A stretch of DNA of 36,840 nt from Bacteroidales bacterium (lineage in GTDB: Bacteria > Bacteroidota > Bacteroidia > Bacteroidales > JAADJA01). Positions within the stretch are counted from its first letter, which is position 1. Each line of letters starts with the position of its first letter. The stretch spans positions 1 through 36,840 of the forward strand of contig JAGQVE010000040.1 of assembly GCA_020438105.1 (NCBI GenBank), given 5' to 3'. A program made the position numbers and the translations under genes. The notes under the pieces are model-generated. The model was not told where the DNA came from, did not search any database, and worked only from the letters and a program-made list of their open reading frames with translations. This document shows, piece by piece, positions 7,853-18,500 of the stretch.

Positions 7853-8440
7853 TTACTTTTTCTTTTTCCGTTTGTCGATCTCGTCCCTGATCCTGCTGGC
7901 TTCCTCGTACTCTTCTTTTTCAATTGATTTGCCCAGCATATTTTTTAGTTCTGTGAGCGTTAATGATTCATAAGGGCTGGCTTCTTCCTTCACTTTTGTT
8001 ACCTCTTCCCTGATCTCATTTTCTTTTTTGTCTTCCACAATTATTCCGGCTGCCGACATGATCTTTTCGTTGGTATACACCGGGCAATGAAATCGTAAAG
8101 CCAGGGCCACTGCATCCGAAGTTCTGGCATCAATACGATGTTCGGTGGTACCATCCAAACATACCAGTTCGGCGTGGAAAACCCCCTCAATAAATTTATT
8201 GATCACCACCTCCTGCAGGGTTACATTTAGCGTATCTGCAAATCTTTTAAATAAATCGTGGGTAAGTGGTCGTGAGGGTTTCATCTTTTCAAGTTCAATG
8301 GCAATGGCCTGTGCTTCAAACCCTCCGATAATAATAGGTAGTCGTCGTTTCCCGTTTTTTTCACCCAGTATGAGCGCATAAGCGCCACTCTGCGACTGAC
8401 TGTACGACATTCCTATAATTTCCAGCTTAATTTTCTCCAT
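7853..8440 (-). CDS. Bifunctional nuclease family protein (DUF151) with C-terminal UVR motif
   Basis: 195 residues. Residues about 4-135 form the DUF151/BFN domain, with LPIIIGGFEAQAIAIELE (34-51), RPLTHDLF (57-64), and the RIDARTSDAVALALRFHCPVYT strand-helix (102-123). Plant and archaeal relatives were reported to have RNase and DNase activity. A UVR (UvrB/UvrC) motif follows at about 160-193: LKNMLGKSIEKEEYEEASRI is the usual helix pair for contacts with partner proteins. This two-domain layout is common in Bacteroidota. The physiological target is unknown. The ATG at 8440 begins directly with the first strand. It is divergent from the pyrophosphatase gene across 239 bases in which nothing certain was recognised. 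Confidence 0.9.
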   Translation of the reverse strand: MEKIKLEIIGMSYSQSQSGAYALILGEKNGKRRLPIIIGGFEAQAIAIELEKMKPSRPLTHDLFKRFADTLNVTLQEVVINKFIEGVFHAELVCLDGTTEHRIDARTSDAVALALRFHCPVYTNEKIMSAAGIIVEDKKENEIREEVTKVKEEASPYESLTLTELKNMLGKSIEKEEYEEASRIRDEIDKRKKKK

Positions 8441-8679
8441 CTCGGTTTACTTACCTTTAAATTGAGATAAAAGTAATATTTATTCCTTACACAGAAATTT
8501 TTTGCCCGGAATTTTCTTGACAATCCTGTTTTAACAACTTTGGGATTGCCCGAACCATCTGCAACCTAAAAATAGGTTTTGCAGAGCGTTCTTTAAAATT
8601 ATTGAAAAATTAACTTTTATAAGTAGAGAAATACTTTATATTTTAGCGCCTGATTTTAGAAACCAAACAACATTTATGT

Positions 8680-11064
8680 ATGAAAAAATTACTTTCCTTA
8701 ATTTCAATCCTGGCCCTTCCGGCGTTATCGATAGCAAGCGAGGCCGACCTTGTAATTCCTGAGGGTATTAAATCGGAAAGCATCCTTTATTGGGGATTTC
8801 TGATTACCATCGCCGGTTTTTTATTCGGGTTATTCCAGTTTATTCGGGTAAAAAAATTCAAGGCGCACCAATCCATGCTGGATGTTGCTCATGTAATTTA
8901 CGAAACGGGTAAAACCTATCTTGTTCAGCAAGGTAAGTTCCTGGCCATTTTGTTTTTATTCATCGGAGCAGCAGTGGCTTTTTATTTCGGATATCTGTCC
9001 GATGCTCATTTCGGATTTGGAGGCGTACTGATGATCCTCGGATGGACCATTGTAGGTATCCTCGGATCTTACAGCGTAGCCTGGTTTGGTATCAGGATGA
9101 ATACCCTGGCCAACAGCCGTATGGCATTTGCTTCGCTGGAGCGTAAACCGATCAAACTGCTGAATATTCCGCTGAGTGCAGGTATGAGCATCGGCGTAGT
9201 GCTGATCTCGCTTGAGCTGATCATGATGCTCATCATCCTGATGTTTGTTCCGGGCGAATATGCCGGTGCCAGCTTTATCGGATTTGCAATTGGTGAATCT
9301 CTGGGTGCTTCTGCACTTAGGATCGCCGGTGGTATTTTCACCAAAATTGCGGATATCGGTTCCGACCTTATGAAGGTGATCTTTAAAATTGGTGAAGATG
9401 ATCCGCGTAATCCGGGTACCATTGCCGACTGTGTTGGCGATAATGCCGGTGACAGTGTTGGACCTACCGCCGACGGATTTGAAACCTACGGAGTAACTGG
9501 TGTTGCTTTGATTTCTTTCATTTTATTGGCTGTTAGCAGTATGGAATACCAGGTGCAACTTTTAACATGGATTTTCATCATGCGTATTTTGATGATCGTA
9601 ACATCCATCGTTTCTTACTGGTTGAATGGCGCTTACAGTACCGCCAAATATTCAAAAGTAGATGAACTGGATTTTGAAAAACCATTGACTTCACTGGTTT
9701 GGATCACATCCATTCTTTCCATTGCAGTTACTTTTATAGTTAGCTACTTTGTAATTGGAGACTTACCAAATAACCTGTGGATCACATTATCGGTAATTAT
9801 CAGTGCCGGAACCCTGGGCGCAGCCCTGATTCCCGAATTCACAAAGATATTTACCTCACCCAAATCGACACATGTGAATGAAGTGGTGGAAGCATCCAAA
9901 AAAGGAGGTGCTTCGCTCAATATCCTTTCGGGATTGGTTGCCGGTAACTTCAGTGCCTTCTGGAAAGGAATGGTATTTATCCTGCTCATGTTCATTGCCT
10001 ATTACGCAAGTACCTACAGCCTCGACACCCTCATGATTTACCCATCCATCTTTGCTTTTGGCCTTGTTGCCTTTGGTATGCTCGGTATGGGGCCGGTAAC
10101 CATTGCTGTTGACAGTTACGGACCGGTAACCGATAATGCACAATCAATTTATGAACTTTCTCTCATTGAGGAGATGGAAGGGATTGATGCTGAAATCGAA
10201 AAAGATTTCGGATTTAAACCCGATTTTGAAAAATCAAAATATTACCTCGAAGCCAATGATGGTGCCGGAAATACTTTTAAAGCCACTGCAAAACCGGTAT
10301 TGATCGGAACGGCAGTAGTTGGAGCTACCACCATGATCTTTTCACTGATCCTGGTAATTAAAAACGTTTTGGGAGTTAATCCCGAAGAGATCCTCAACTT
10401 GCTGAATCCATATAGTATTCTTGGATTTATTGCGGGCGGTGCTGTTGTTTACTGGTTTACAGGAGCAAGTATGCAAGCTGTTACCACTGGTGCCGGACGT
10501 GCTGTTGAGTTTATCAAGAAAAACATAAACCTCGATCCGAATGCGCCTAAAAAAGCGGATGTAGAAAAATCACGTCAGGTGGTTCAGATTTGTACCGTTT
10601 ATGCACAAAAAGGGATGTGGAATATTTTCATTGCCATTTTCTCATTTGCACTTGCATTTGCCTTCCTCGCTTCGCCGGCTACAAGTAATGCTCCTGTATC
10701 GCTGTTTGTGAGCTACCTGCTGAGTATTGCATTCTTCGGTTTGTTCCAGGCTATTTTTATGGCCAATGCGGGTGGATCATGGGACAATGCTAAAAAAGTT
10801 ATTGAAGTGGATATGAAAGAAAAAGGTACCGAACTCCATGCTGCCTCTGTTGTTGGAGATACCGTTGGTGATCCGTTTAAAGATACCTCTTCAGTGGCAT
10901 TGAACCCGATCATTAAGTTTACAACATTGTTTGGTTTACTTGCAATGGAAATTGCACTGGCACCTGATTTCAGGGCCGTTGCCCATTACATAGGTGCTGC
11001 ATTTTTGCTGATCGCGCTGTATTTTGTTTACAGGTCGTTCTTCAACATGCGGATATCAAACTAA
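8680..11064 (+). CDS. hppA: Membrane-bound ion-translocating pyrophosphatase
   Basis: Hydrolyses PPi at the cytoplasmic face and pumps H+ (or Na+) outward. It has 794 residues and about 16 spans; residues 1-19 look like a signal sequence or first span. The PPi site is seen as ADIGSDL (224-230), EDDPRNPGTIADCVGDNAGD (239-258), VDSYGPVTDNAQSI (478-490) and VVGDTVGDPFKDTSSVALNP near the end. At the position that separates K+-dependent from K+-independent enzymes it reads GNTFKATAK, with Lys534 where K+-dependent enzymes have Ala; three residues on is Ala537 where Thr is common in K+-independent ones. H+ pumping without K+ need is therefore the better guess. Several motifs deviate from the common form (TADGFETYGVTG, TFKATAKP), which suggests a divergent subfamily. 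It is a single gene closed by a terminator. Confidence 0.95.
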   Translation: MKKLLSLISILALPALSIASEADLVIPEGIKSESILYWGFLITIAGFLFGLFQFIRVKKFKAHQSMLDVAHVIYETGKTYLVQQGKFLAILFLFIGAAVAFYFGYLSDAHFGFGGVLMILGWTIVGILGSYSVAWFGIRMNTLANSRMAFASLERKPIKLLNIPLSAGMSIGVVLISLELIMMLIILMFVPGEYAGASFIGFAIGESLGASALRIAGGIFTKIADIGSDLMKVIFKIGEDDPRNPGTIADCVGDNAGDSVGPTADGFETYGVTGVALISFILLAVSSMEYQVQLLTWIFIMRILMIVTSIVSYWLNGAYSTAKYSKVDELDFEKPLTSLVWITSILSIAVTFIVSYFVIGDLPNNLWITLSVIISAGTLGAALIPEFTKIFTSPKSTHVNEVVEASKKGGASLNILSGLVAGNFSAFWKGMVFILLMFIAYYASTYSLDTLMIYPSIFAFGLVAFGMLGMGPVTIAVDSYGPVTDNAQSIYELSLIEEMEGIDAEIEKDFGFKPDFEKSKYYLEANDGAGNTFKATAKPVLIGTAVVGATTMIFSLILVIKNVLGVNPEEILNLLNPYSILGFIAGGAVVYWFTGASMQAVTTGAGRAVEFIKKNINLDPNAPKKADVEKSRQVVQICTVYAQKGMWNIFIAIFSFALAFAFLASPATSNAPVSLFVSYLLSIAFFGLFQAIFMANAGGSWDNAKKVIEVDMKEKGTELHAASVVGDTVGDPFKDTSSVALNPIIKFTTLFGLLAMEIALAPDFRAVAHYIGAAFLLIALYFVYRSFFNMRISN

Positions 11065-11082
11065 ATTATTTATAAAATATGG

Positions 11083-11114
11083 AAAAGCTCCGTCACAAGA
11101 CGGAGCTTTTTTTT
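11083..11114 (+). terminator. Intrinsic terminator of hppA
   Basis: A perfect 12-base-pair stem (AAAAGCTCCGTC / GACGGAGCTTTT) with loop ACAA, followed by further T. It starts 19 bases after the pyrophosphatase stop. Confidence 0.93.
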
Positions 11115-11123
11115 GATCACAAC

Positions 11124-11176
11124 TGACAAACCAAAACTTGTCATAAAATTTCAAATGAGATAACTGACACTATGTC
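11124..11176 (+). promoter_or_regulatory. Two TGACA/TGTCA dyads upstream of the grpE promoter
   Basis: Dyad 1 is TGACAA (11124-11129), eight bases, TTGTCA (11138-11143), with perfect arms. Dyad 2 is TGACACTATGTCC (11164-11176), with GACA/TGTC arms around CTA. Both lie just upstream of the GG-N10-GC promoter at 11190-11205. They are candidate sites for an activator or heat-shock regulator; which protein binds is unknown. Confidence 0.5.
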
Positions 11177-11189
11177 CTGATTCGGGCAA

Positions 11190-11205
11190 TGGCAGATTTT
11201 TTGCA
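11190..11205 (+). promoter_or_regulatory. Candidate sigma-54 (RpoN) promoter of grpE-dnaJ
   Basis: TGGCAGATTTTTTGCA fits the -24/-12 consensus TGGCAyrnnnnTTGCw at all fixed positions except the pyrimidine. The invariant GG and GC are separated by exactly ten bases. Transcription would start near 11216, about 30 bases before the grpE ATG. No TAnnTTTG element is seen in this gap. The spacing and match are stronger than expected by chance in a 130-base gap, but no RpoN or bEBP gene is in the window. Confidence 0.6.
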
Positions 11206-11247
11206 AACCATGCCGACAGAATTTTCGGATAAAATTCAAGTGGTAGA

Positions 11248-11838
11248 ATGAAAAGAAATACTAAAAACGTGGCAAAGAAAAAATCAGAAAAAAATAAAGC
11301 GGCGGCAAAGCATGAAAAGGAGCAGGAAATAAAACAAACTGCTGAAAAGGAAATGGCTGAAAAAGCAGATGATAAATCACAAGAAGCTGACAAAATACAG
11401 GAACTTGAAAGCCGCTACAATGAGGTAAACGATAAATACCTGCGCTTGTATTCGGAGTTCGACAATTACCGCAAACGAACCATTAAAGAGCGGCTTGAAC
11501 TATCTAAAACCGCATCGGAAGAAGTGATCATTGATTTGTTGCCTGTTTTGGATGATTTTGACCGGGCCCTGAAATCAACAGAAAACATTGAAAATTGTGA
11601 TCCGGTTAAAGAAGGCATAAAACTCATTTACAATAAACTTTATGGGGTACTTGATAAAAGGGGATTGAAGCCAATCGAATCAATCGGAACACCTTTCGAT
11701 ACAGATTTCCATGAGGCCATTACCTATATTCCTGCACCCTCCGAAGAATTAAAAAATAAAGTTGTGGATGAGATTCAAAAAGGGTACAAACTTCACGACA
11801 AAGTGATCCGTTACACCAAAGTGGTGATCGGGCAATAA
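11248..11838 (+). CDS. grpE: Nucleotide exchange factor GrpE
   Basis: Releases ADP from DnaK in the DnaK-DnaJ-GrpE folding cycle. 196 residues. Residues 1-50 are a Lys/Glu-rich disordered head. The long coiled-coil helix follows (about 50-95, [24 protein letters not shown]). The beta-wing domain carries the family signature [19 protein letters not shown] and ends [15 protein letters not shown]. dnaJ follows after 35 bases, so the two are very likely one transcript. The candidate sigma-54 promoter and TGACA dyads lie directly upstream; no CIRCE element was seen. dnaK itself is not in the window. Confidence 0.97.
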   Translation: MKRNTKNVAKKKSEKNKAAAKHEKEQEIKQTAEKEMAEKADDKSQEADKIQELESRYNEVNDKYLRLYSEFDNYRKRTIKERLELSKTASEEVIIDLLPVLDDFDRALKSTENIENCDPVKEGIKLIYNKLYGVLDKRGLKPIESIGTPFDTDFHEAITYIPAPSEELKNKVVDEIQKGYKLHDKVIRYTKVVIGQ

Positions 11839-11873
11839 TCGCTGAAACAGCAAAGAAAACAGAACAATCCAAC

Positions 11874-13037
11874 ATGTCGAAAAGAGATTACTACGAAATA
11901 CTGGGAGTTAGTAAAAATGCTTCTGATGCCGAAATTAAAAAGGCCTATCGTCAGATGGCCCTGAAGTATCATCCCGACAAAAACCCGGATGATAAAGAGG
12001 CGGAAGAAAAGTTTAAGGAAGCTGCAGAAGCATATGAAGTTTTGAGTGATGCCAACAAGCGCAGCCGCTATGATCAGTTTGGCCATGCCGGAATTGGCGG
12101 GGCAGCCGGCACCGGTGGATTCTCCATGTCGATGGATGATATTTTCAGCCAGTTCGGTGATATTTTCGGTGATGCTTTTGGCGGGGCTTTCAGTGGTTTT
12201 GGAGGATTTGGAGGAAGCCGTGGTGGCCGCAGACGCCGGGTAAACCGTGGTTCAAATCTCAGGGTTAAAGTAAAACTCACCCTCGAAGAAATTGCCAAAG
12301 GAGTTGAAAAGAAGATCAAAGTAAACAAATACGTTTCGTGTAATACTTGCAGTGGAACAGGTGCCAAGGGAGGCTCATCCTATTCCACCTGTTCAACGTG
12401 TCATGGTACAGGGCAGGTAACCCGTGTGGCAAATACTTTCCTGGGGCAAATGCAAACCTCTTCCACCTGCCCTACTTGCGGTGGTGAAGGCCAGATCATC
12501 GAAAATAAATGCCCGAGTTGTATGGGCGACGGAATTGTAAAAGGGGAAGAGATCATCTCCATAAAAATACCTGCTGGCGTGGAAGAAGGCATGCAGCTTT
12601 CGATGAGTGGCAAAGGAAATGCAGGCGCCAGGGGTGGTGTTCCGGGCGACCTGATCATTTTGATTGAAGAAATAGAAAATGAGCATTTTGAAAGAGATGG
12701 TGTAAACCTGCTTCATGAAGCTTATATCAGTTTTACCGATGCTGCACTGGGTACCACACTTGAAGTACCTACCATCGATGGGAAAGCAAGGATCAAAATT
12801 ACGCCCGGCACTCAGGCCGGCAAGGTGCTCCGACTGAAAGGGAAAGGGCTGCCTTCGGTAAATTCATATGGCACCGGCGATCTACTGATCAACCTGAATG
12901 TGTGGACACCCAAACATCTTTCGAAAGAAGAAAAAGAAATGCTGGAAAAGTTAGGTAAATCACCTAATTTTATTCCCAATCCCACAGCCCATGACAGATC
13001 ATTCTTTTCACGAATGAAAGAATACTTTTCGCAATAA
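11874..13037 (+). CDS. dnaJ: Chaperone DnaJ (Hsp40, type I)
   Basis: Co-chaperone that stimulates DnaK ATPase and delivers substrates. 387 residues with all four parts: J domain with HPD at 33-35, a Gly/Phe-rich linker (about 73-118), a zinc-binding domain with four CxxCxGxG repeats ([32 protein letters not shown]), and the two C-terminal beta-sandwich domains (about 220-350). It follows grpE by 35 bases and precedes the ABC exporter genes by 14 bases, so read-through into natA-like is possible. Confidence 0.97.
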   Translation: MSKRDYYEILGVSKNASDAEIKKAYRQMALKYHPDKNPDDKEAEEKFKEAAEAYEVLSDANKRSRYDQFGHAGIGGAAGTGGFSMSMDDIFSQFGDIFGDAFGGAFSGFGGFGGSRGGRRRRVNRGSNLRVKVKLTLEEIAKGVEKKIKVNKYVSCNTCSGTGAKGGSSYSTCSTCHGTGQVTRVANTFLGQMQTSSTCPTCGGEGQIIENKCPSCMGDGIVKGEEIISIKIPAGVEEGMQLSMSGKGNAGARGGVPGDLIILIEEIENEHFERDGVNLLHEAYISFTDAALGTTLEVPTIDGKARIKITPGTQAGKVLRLKGKGLPSVNSYGTGDLLINLNVWTPKHLSKEEKEMLEKLGKSPNFIPNPTAHDRSFFSRMKEYFSQ

Positions 13038-13051
13038 ACCAGAGTACCTGA

Positions 13052-13984
13052 ATGCAACCGGCAATAGAAGCACAACATATCATCAAAGATTTTGCGAACC
13101 ATCGCGCGTTGGATGATGTGAGCCTGTCGGTTCCGGAACAGCAGATTTTTGGTCTTTTAGGTCCGAATGGCGCCGGAAAAACCACCCTTATCCGCATCAT
13201 TAACCAGATAACTGCTCCTGATAGCGGCGAAATCCTTTTTAATGGCAGGGCGCTTCGCAGCGATGATGTTTCGCAAATCGGGTATTTGCCCGAAGAACGC
13301 GGCCTCTATAAAAAAATGAAAGTGGGTGAGCAAGCCATGTACCTCGCTCAACTCAAAGGGCTGTCAGCAAATGAAGCCAAACAAAGATTGAAAAGCTGGT
13401 TCGAAAAGTTTGATATCATGAATTGGTGGAACCGCAAGGTGGAAGAGTTATCAAAAGGGATGCAGCAAAAGGTGCAGTTTATTGTAACGGTGGTGCACGA
13501 GCCTAAACTGATGATCTTTGATGAGCCTTTCAGTGGCTTTGACCCCATCAATGTGAATTTGTTAAAAGATCATATCCTTGACCTTAAAAACAATGGCGCC
13601 ACAATCATTTTCTCCACGCATAATATGGCTTCAGTTGAGGAATTGTGCGATAATATTGCCCTGATACATCGGTCAAAGACCATTTTGCAGGGATCTGTCG
13701 ATGGTCTTAAAAAACAATTCAAACCCGACAATTTTGAGATTGTTTATTCCAACGGAAAATCTGATCTCCGGCAGCTTTTGGGTGAACAATTCATGGTACT
13801 TGAAGAATCAAAAAAAGAACATGAAACCATTGCCAGAATACACCTTGAACCGGGAAGTGATGCCAATCAATTGATCGCAAAATTACTCCCTCATGTTAAC
13901 ATTCACGCTTTTCGGGAAATATTGCCTTCCATGAATGATATTTTCATCAGCCAGGTAAACAAAAACGAAAGGAGCAATGGGTAA
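13052..13984 (+). CDS. ABC transporter ATP-binding protein, NatA type
   Basis: 310-residue ATPase of an ABC-2 exporter. Walker A GPNGAGKTT is near residues 37-45, a Q-loop region has YLPEERGLY, Walker B is LMIFDEPFSGFDP, and the H-loop is STHNM. The signature is LSKGM rather than LSGGQ, as is common in NatA-like proteins of Bacteroidota. The last 80 residues match the accessory C-terminal domain (DUF4162 type) of this subfamily. The ATG lies 14 bases after dnaJ, and the 3' end overlaps the permease gene by eight bases, showing translational coupling. The substrate is unknown; Na+ export is known for B. subtilis NatAB, but many relatives carry other cargo. Confidence 0.92.
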   Translation: MQPAIEAQHIIKDFANHRALDDVSLSVPEQQIFGLLGPNGAGKTTLIRIINQITAPDSGEILFNGRALRSDDVSQIGYLPEERGLYKKMKVGEQAMYLAQLKGLSANEAKQRLKSWFEKFDIMNWWNRKVEELSKGMQQKVQFIVTVVHEPKLMIFDEPFSGFDPINVNLLKDHILDLKNNGATIIFSTHNMASVEELCDNIALIHRSKTILQGSVDGLKKQFKPDNFEIVYSNGKSDLRQLLGEQFMVLEESKKEHETIARIHLEPGSDANQLIAKLLPHVNIHAFREILPSMNDIFISQVNKNERSNG

Positions 13985-15338
13985 AATCAAGCTGATCATA
14001 TTAAGAGAGTATCTCACGCGGGTTCGTAAAAAATCGTTCATCATCATGACCATCCTCGGCCCTTTGCTGATGGCTGCACTATTTGTGGTTCCTGTTTTCC
14101 TGGCCCAACTTGAGGGCGATACAAAAACCATTGCCATTGTTGATGAAACCGGGCTTTTTGCCCCCAAATTCAAGGATTCTGAAAAGCTGCATTTCGAAAT
14201 TCTGAATGAAGATCCTGAAAGCATTAAATTACACCTAACCGATCGTGGATTTTATGCATTGTTGCACATCCCGATTACGGAGCTTTCCGTTCCCAACACA
14301 GCTAAATTGTATGCCAACGGGCAGCCCAATATTATTGTAACGGGGTATGTTCGTGAAACCATGCGAAAAGAAATTGAGTCGTTAAAACTAAGCGCCTCTG
14401 GCATTGATCCTGAAATTTTAAGAAGCATCAAATCCACCGTAAACCTGCTTACCATTCGCGTTGACGAAGGTGGTAACGAACAAAACAGCAGCACCGAACT
14501 TTCGATGGTTGTTGGTTATATCGGGGGCATTCTCATCTATTTCTTCATATTTATGTATGGCGCACAGGTAATGCGGGGTGTAATTGAGGAAAAAACCAAT
14601 CGCATTGTAGAGGTGATCGTGTCGTCGGTGAAGCCTTTCCAGTTGATGATGGGCAAAATAATCGGGGTGGCCATGGTGGGTTTAACCCAATTTGTTTTGT
14701 GGGTTGTATTTACTATTATAATAGTTACCTCGGTACTTTCCGTATTTTCAGCCGATATTAATGCATTCCGTTCATCACAATTACAATTGGAAAAGGATCC
14801 GATCATCATGTATGATTCCGGGGGAGAAACCATCCAACCACAAAATCAAAACATGGAGAACCCGGAGCAAATAAATGAGGCGGTAGTGGCAATTTTTGAC
14901 CAGATAAATTCCATTGCTTTCCAGTTGATTTTGCCCATGTTCCTGTTTTACTTTATTGGTGGTTATTTGCTTTACGGAGCGCTGTTTGCCGCTATAGGAT
15001 CGGCGGTGGATAACGAAACCGACACCCAGCAATTTATGCTACCGATAACGGTACCGCTGATACTATCCATCATGGTAGCACAGTTCATCATCATTAACCC
15101 GGAAGGTCCGCTTGCGTTTTGGTTGTCCATAATCCCGCTAACATCGCCGGTGGTAATGATGGTAAGGCTGCCTTTTGGTGTACACTGGGTTGATATTACG
15201 CTTTCGATAACACTTATGATTGCCGGCTTTTTATTTGCAACATGGCTCGCGGGCCGTATTTACCGGACAGGCATATTGATGTATGGCAAAAAACCCAGTT
15301 ACAAAGAGTTGTGGAAATGGCTTCGGTACAGAAGTTAA
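13977..15338 (+). CDS. ABC-2 type permease, NatB-like
   Basis: 453-residue membrane partner of the preceding ATPase. The layout is typical: one span at about 21-43 (SFIIMTILGPLLMAALFVV), an external domain of about 130 residues, then a block of five or more spans from about 178 to the end, including LSMVVGYIGGILIYFFIFMYG and a conserved cytoplasmic GVIEEKTNRIVEVIVSSVKP coupling segment. A second polar loop (about 270-305) separates the middle spans. It starts eight bases inside the ATPase gene. No terminator was found in the 219 bases before secDF, which has its own promoter. Confidence 0.9.
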   Translation: MGKIKLIILREYLTRVRKKSFIIMTILGPLLMAALFVVPVFLAQLEGDTKTIAIVDETGLFAPKFKDSEKLHFEILNEDPESIKLHLTDRGFYALLHIPITELSVPNTAKLYANGQPNIIVTGYVRETMRKEIESLKLSASGIDPEILRSIKSTVNLLTIRVDEGGNEQNSSTELSMVVGYIGGILIYFFIFMYGAQVMRGVIEEKTNRIVEVIVSSVKPFQLMMGKIIGVAMVGLTQFVLWVVFTIIIVTSVLSVFSADINAFRSSQLQLEKDPIIMYDSGGETIQPQNQNMENPEQINEAVVAIFDQINSIAFQLILPMFLFYFIGGYLLYGALFAAIGSAVDNETDTQQFMLPITVPLILSIMVAQFIIINPEGPLAFWLSIIPLTSPVVMMVRLPFGVHWVDITLSITLMIAGFLFATWLAGRIYRTGILMYGKKPSYKELWKWLRYRS

Positions 15339-15482
15339 AGCGTGTTTTTATGGATTCAGGAATTGAGAATTGAGGCGTAACAATACAAAACGACTCCAAG
15401 GAATTAAATAAAACACTGAAAAAGAATTATTTAAATCAGCTGTAAAGGCTGTTAATAAATCGCAAATATTACAATATAGATA

Positions 15483-15514
15483 ATTGTTTATTTAATAATG
15501 TTGTTCTATATTTG
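15483..15514 (+). promoter_or_regulatory. Bacteroidota housekeeping promoter of secDF
   Basis: ATTG at 15483-15486, a 20-base spacer and TATATTTG at 15507-15514 fit the -33/-7 promoter form TTTG-N19-21-TAnnTTTG with one change in the -33 box. The start codon is 43 bases downstream. This is the best-formed sigma-ABfr-type promoter in the window. Confidence 0.75.
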
Positions 15515-15557
15515 CACCCTCAAAAAATTTAGGTAGACATAACAAAATCAGAAAGAA

Positions 15558-18500
15558 ATGCAAAGCAGAGGAGCTATTAAATTTTTCGCAATTTTATTTG
15601 CAGCGGTTTGTTTATTTCAGCTTTCCTTCACTTTTGTAACTTCACGTGTTGAGTCGAAAGCAAAAGACTATGCCCAAAGTGCAGTTACGGATAATATGGC
15701 CAAAGAAATGGCCGATGGAAACGAATTACTGGAAGGATTTCTGAAAGACTCCATTTCAAGAGCTCGGGAAAACTATTACCTCGATTCGATGGCCAACGTT
15801 GTGGTTTATAACATCGGTCTGAGAAAATATACCTTCATGGAATGTAAAGAGCGTGAGATCAACCTCGGGCTCGATTTGAAAGGTGGTATGAACGTTACAC
15901 TTGAGGTTTCTATTTCAAGTATCGTTCGTGGTTTATCAGGCAATAGCCAGAACCCTACTTTCCTTCAAGCCATGGACCTGGCAAAAGAAAAACAGAAAAA
16001 CAGTACTGAAGACTTTGTAACGCTGTTTGGTGAATCAATCAATGAAATAGACCCCAATTTCAGCCTGGCATCTATTTTCCTGTATGAATTCCGTGATAAA
16101 GGTATCACCGCCAATTCAAGCAATGATGAGGTAATCAGGGTTATCAGGTCGGAGACCAATGGAGCATTCGACCGCGCCTTTAATATTCTTCGTACCCGTA
16201 TTGATAAGTTTGGGGTTACGCAGCCGAATATTCAAAAGATCGCTTCTTCAAACAGGGTTTTGGTTGAATTACCGGGCATCAAAGACCCGGAACGTGTTCG
16301 TAAATTGCTGCAGGGATCTGCTAAGCTCGAATTCTGGGAAACATATCGTTTCAGCGAACTTGACCAATATTTCAGTGAAGCTAATAAACGTCTTGCAGAT
16401 TTGGCTTCGAGTAAAAATACTAAAACTGAATCAACCGAACCAAAAGAAGAAACAACCCAACCGGAAGAAATCGCAACACCGGAAGAAACCACAGCCGACA
16501 CTACTGAAATGTCGTTGCTTGATCAGCTCTCTTCTGATAGCACAATGACTGATTCACCGGAGAATTCACAATTTGATCAATACAAAAAAAACAATCCGCT
16601 TTTTGGAGTTTTAAATCCAGCATTGGTTGAAAATCAGGGACAATATTACCCCGGACAAATGGCAACTGTAGGTTATGCAGCCATTAAAGATACAGCCAAA
16701 GTTAACCGCATGTTAAAGCAAACGAAGAACCTTTTTCCGCGTGACCTTAAACTTGCATGGATGAACAAACCACGTGAAGAGGGTGGCGACTTCCTGGAGC
16801 TTATTGCATTGAAATACTCTAACCCACGGGAAATGAAACCCGCACTGGGAGGTGAAGTGATCACCAATGCTCGTCAGGATTATTCACAAACAGGTAAAGT
16901 GGAAGTATCCATGTCGATGAATGCCGAAGGTGCTAAAACCTGGAAACTGCTGACCGAAGAAGCCGCCAATGATGGTAATCGTCAAATTGCCATTGTACTT
17001 GATGGATACGTATATTCGGCACCCACAGTCAACGGCCCGATTCCAAACGGACAATCATCTATTTCAGGAACCTTTACCGTTGAGGAAGCGCAGGATCTTG
17101 CCAACATTCTGAAAGCCGGTAAACTTCCTGCTCGCGCCAGCATTGTTGAAGAGGCAGTTGTAGGGCCCTCACTTGGTCAGGAAGCGATCAACGCGGGATT
17201 GTGGTCATTTGTTATAGCATTTATCCTCATTTTGGTTTACATGCTGTTTTATTATAACCGTGCCGGACTGGTTGCCGACCTTGCCCTGATAACCAACATT
17301 TTCTTCCTGTTCGGTGTACTGGCTTCTTTTGGAGCAGTACTAACACTCCCCGGTATCGCCGGTATTGTATTAACACTTGGTATGGCCGTGGATGCCAACG
17401 TAATCATCTATGAGCGTATCAAGGAGGAAGTACGGGCAGGTAAAGGATTGAACCTTGCCATTGCAGATGGATACAAAAATGCTTATTCTGCCATTATCGA
17501 CGGTAACGTTACCACACTTCTAACGGGTATTGTATTATATGTATTCGGTTCAGGACCTGTTCAGGGATTTGCTACCACACTGATCATCGGTATCCTTTCA
17601 TCACTTTTCTCAGCCATCTTCATTTCAAGGCTGATATTTAACTGGGCATTGAAACGGAATTTTAAAGTTGATTTCGCAAATAAAATGACCATCAACTTCC
17701 TGGCTGATTTAAATTTTAACTGGCTTGGAATACGTAAAATAGGATATATCATTTCATCTTTTCTAATCATTGTTAGTATTGGTTCATTAGCTATTAGAGG
17801 ATTAAACTACGGAGTTGATTTCTCTGGCGGTCGTACTTACGTGATCCGTTTTGATAAAGATGTAAAAACAGAAGATGTTAGAAATGCGCTTTCCGCTGTA
17901 TTTATTGATGCTGAAGGTAATTCGGTAACTCCTGAAGTTAAAACTTTTGGTCCTGACAAACAGGTTAAAGTAACTACAAGCTTCATGATAGAAAACGATG
18001 CACCCGAAACTGATTCAATTATTCAGGCTAAAATTTTCGAGGGTTTGATTCCATTATATAATGATCAAACCATTACATACAGGAAATTCAGCACCGATAC
18101 AGAAACCGAAGATAAACTGCTAGGTATCCTGAGTTCACAAAAAGTAGGGCCTACCATTGCGGATGATATCAGAAACAGGGCTTTGATGGCCGTTGGTTTT
18201 GCCCTGATCGTGATCTTTATCTATATTGCTTTGCGTTTCCGCAGATGGCAGTTCGGTTTGGCAGGTGTAATTGCACTTTTCCACGATACCATTATCACCC
18301 TGGGTCTTTTTTCGTTGTTCTACAATTTTCTGCCCTTCAACCTTGAAATTGACCAGGCATTTATAGCAGCAATTTTGACCATCATCGGTTATTCGATCAA
18401 CGACACGGTGATCATTTTTGACCGTATCCGTGAGTATATGGGAATGTATCACAAACGCGAACTGACCGAAAATATCAATGGCGCTTTGAGCAGTACGCTG

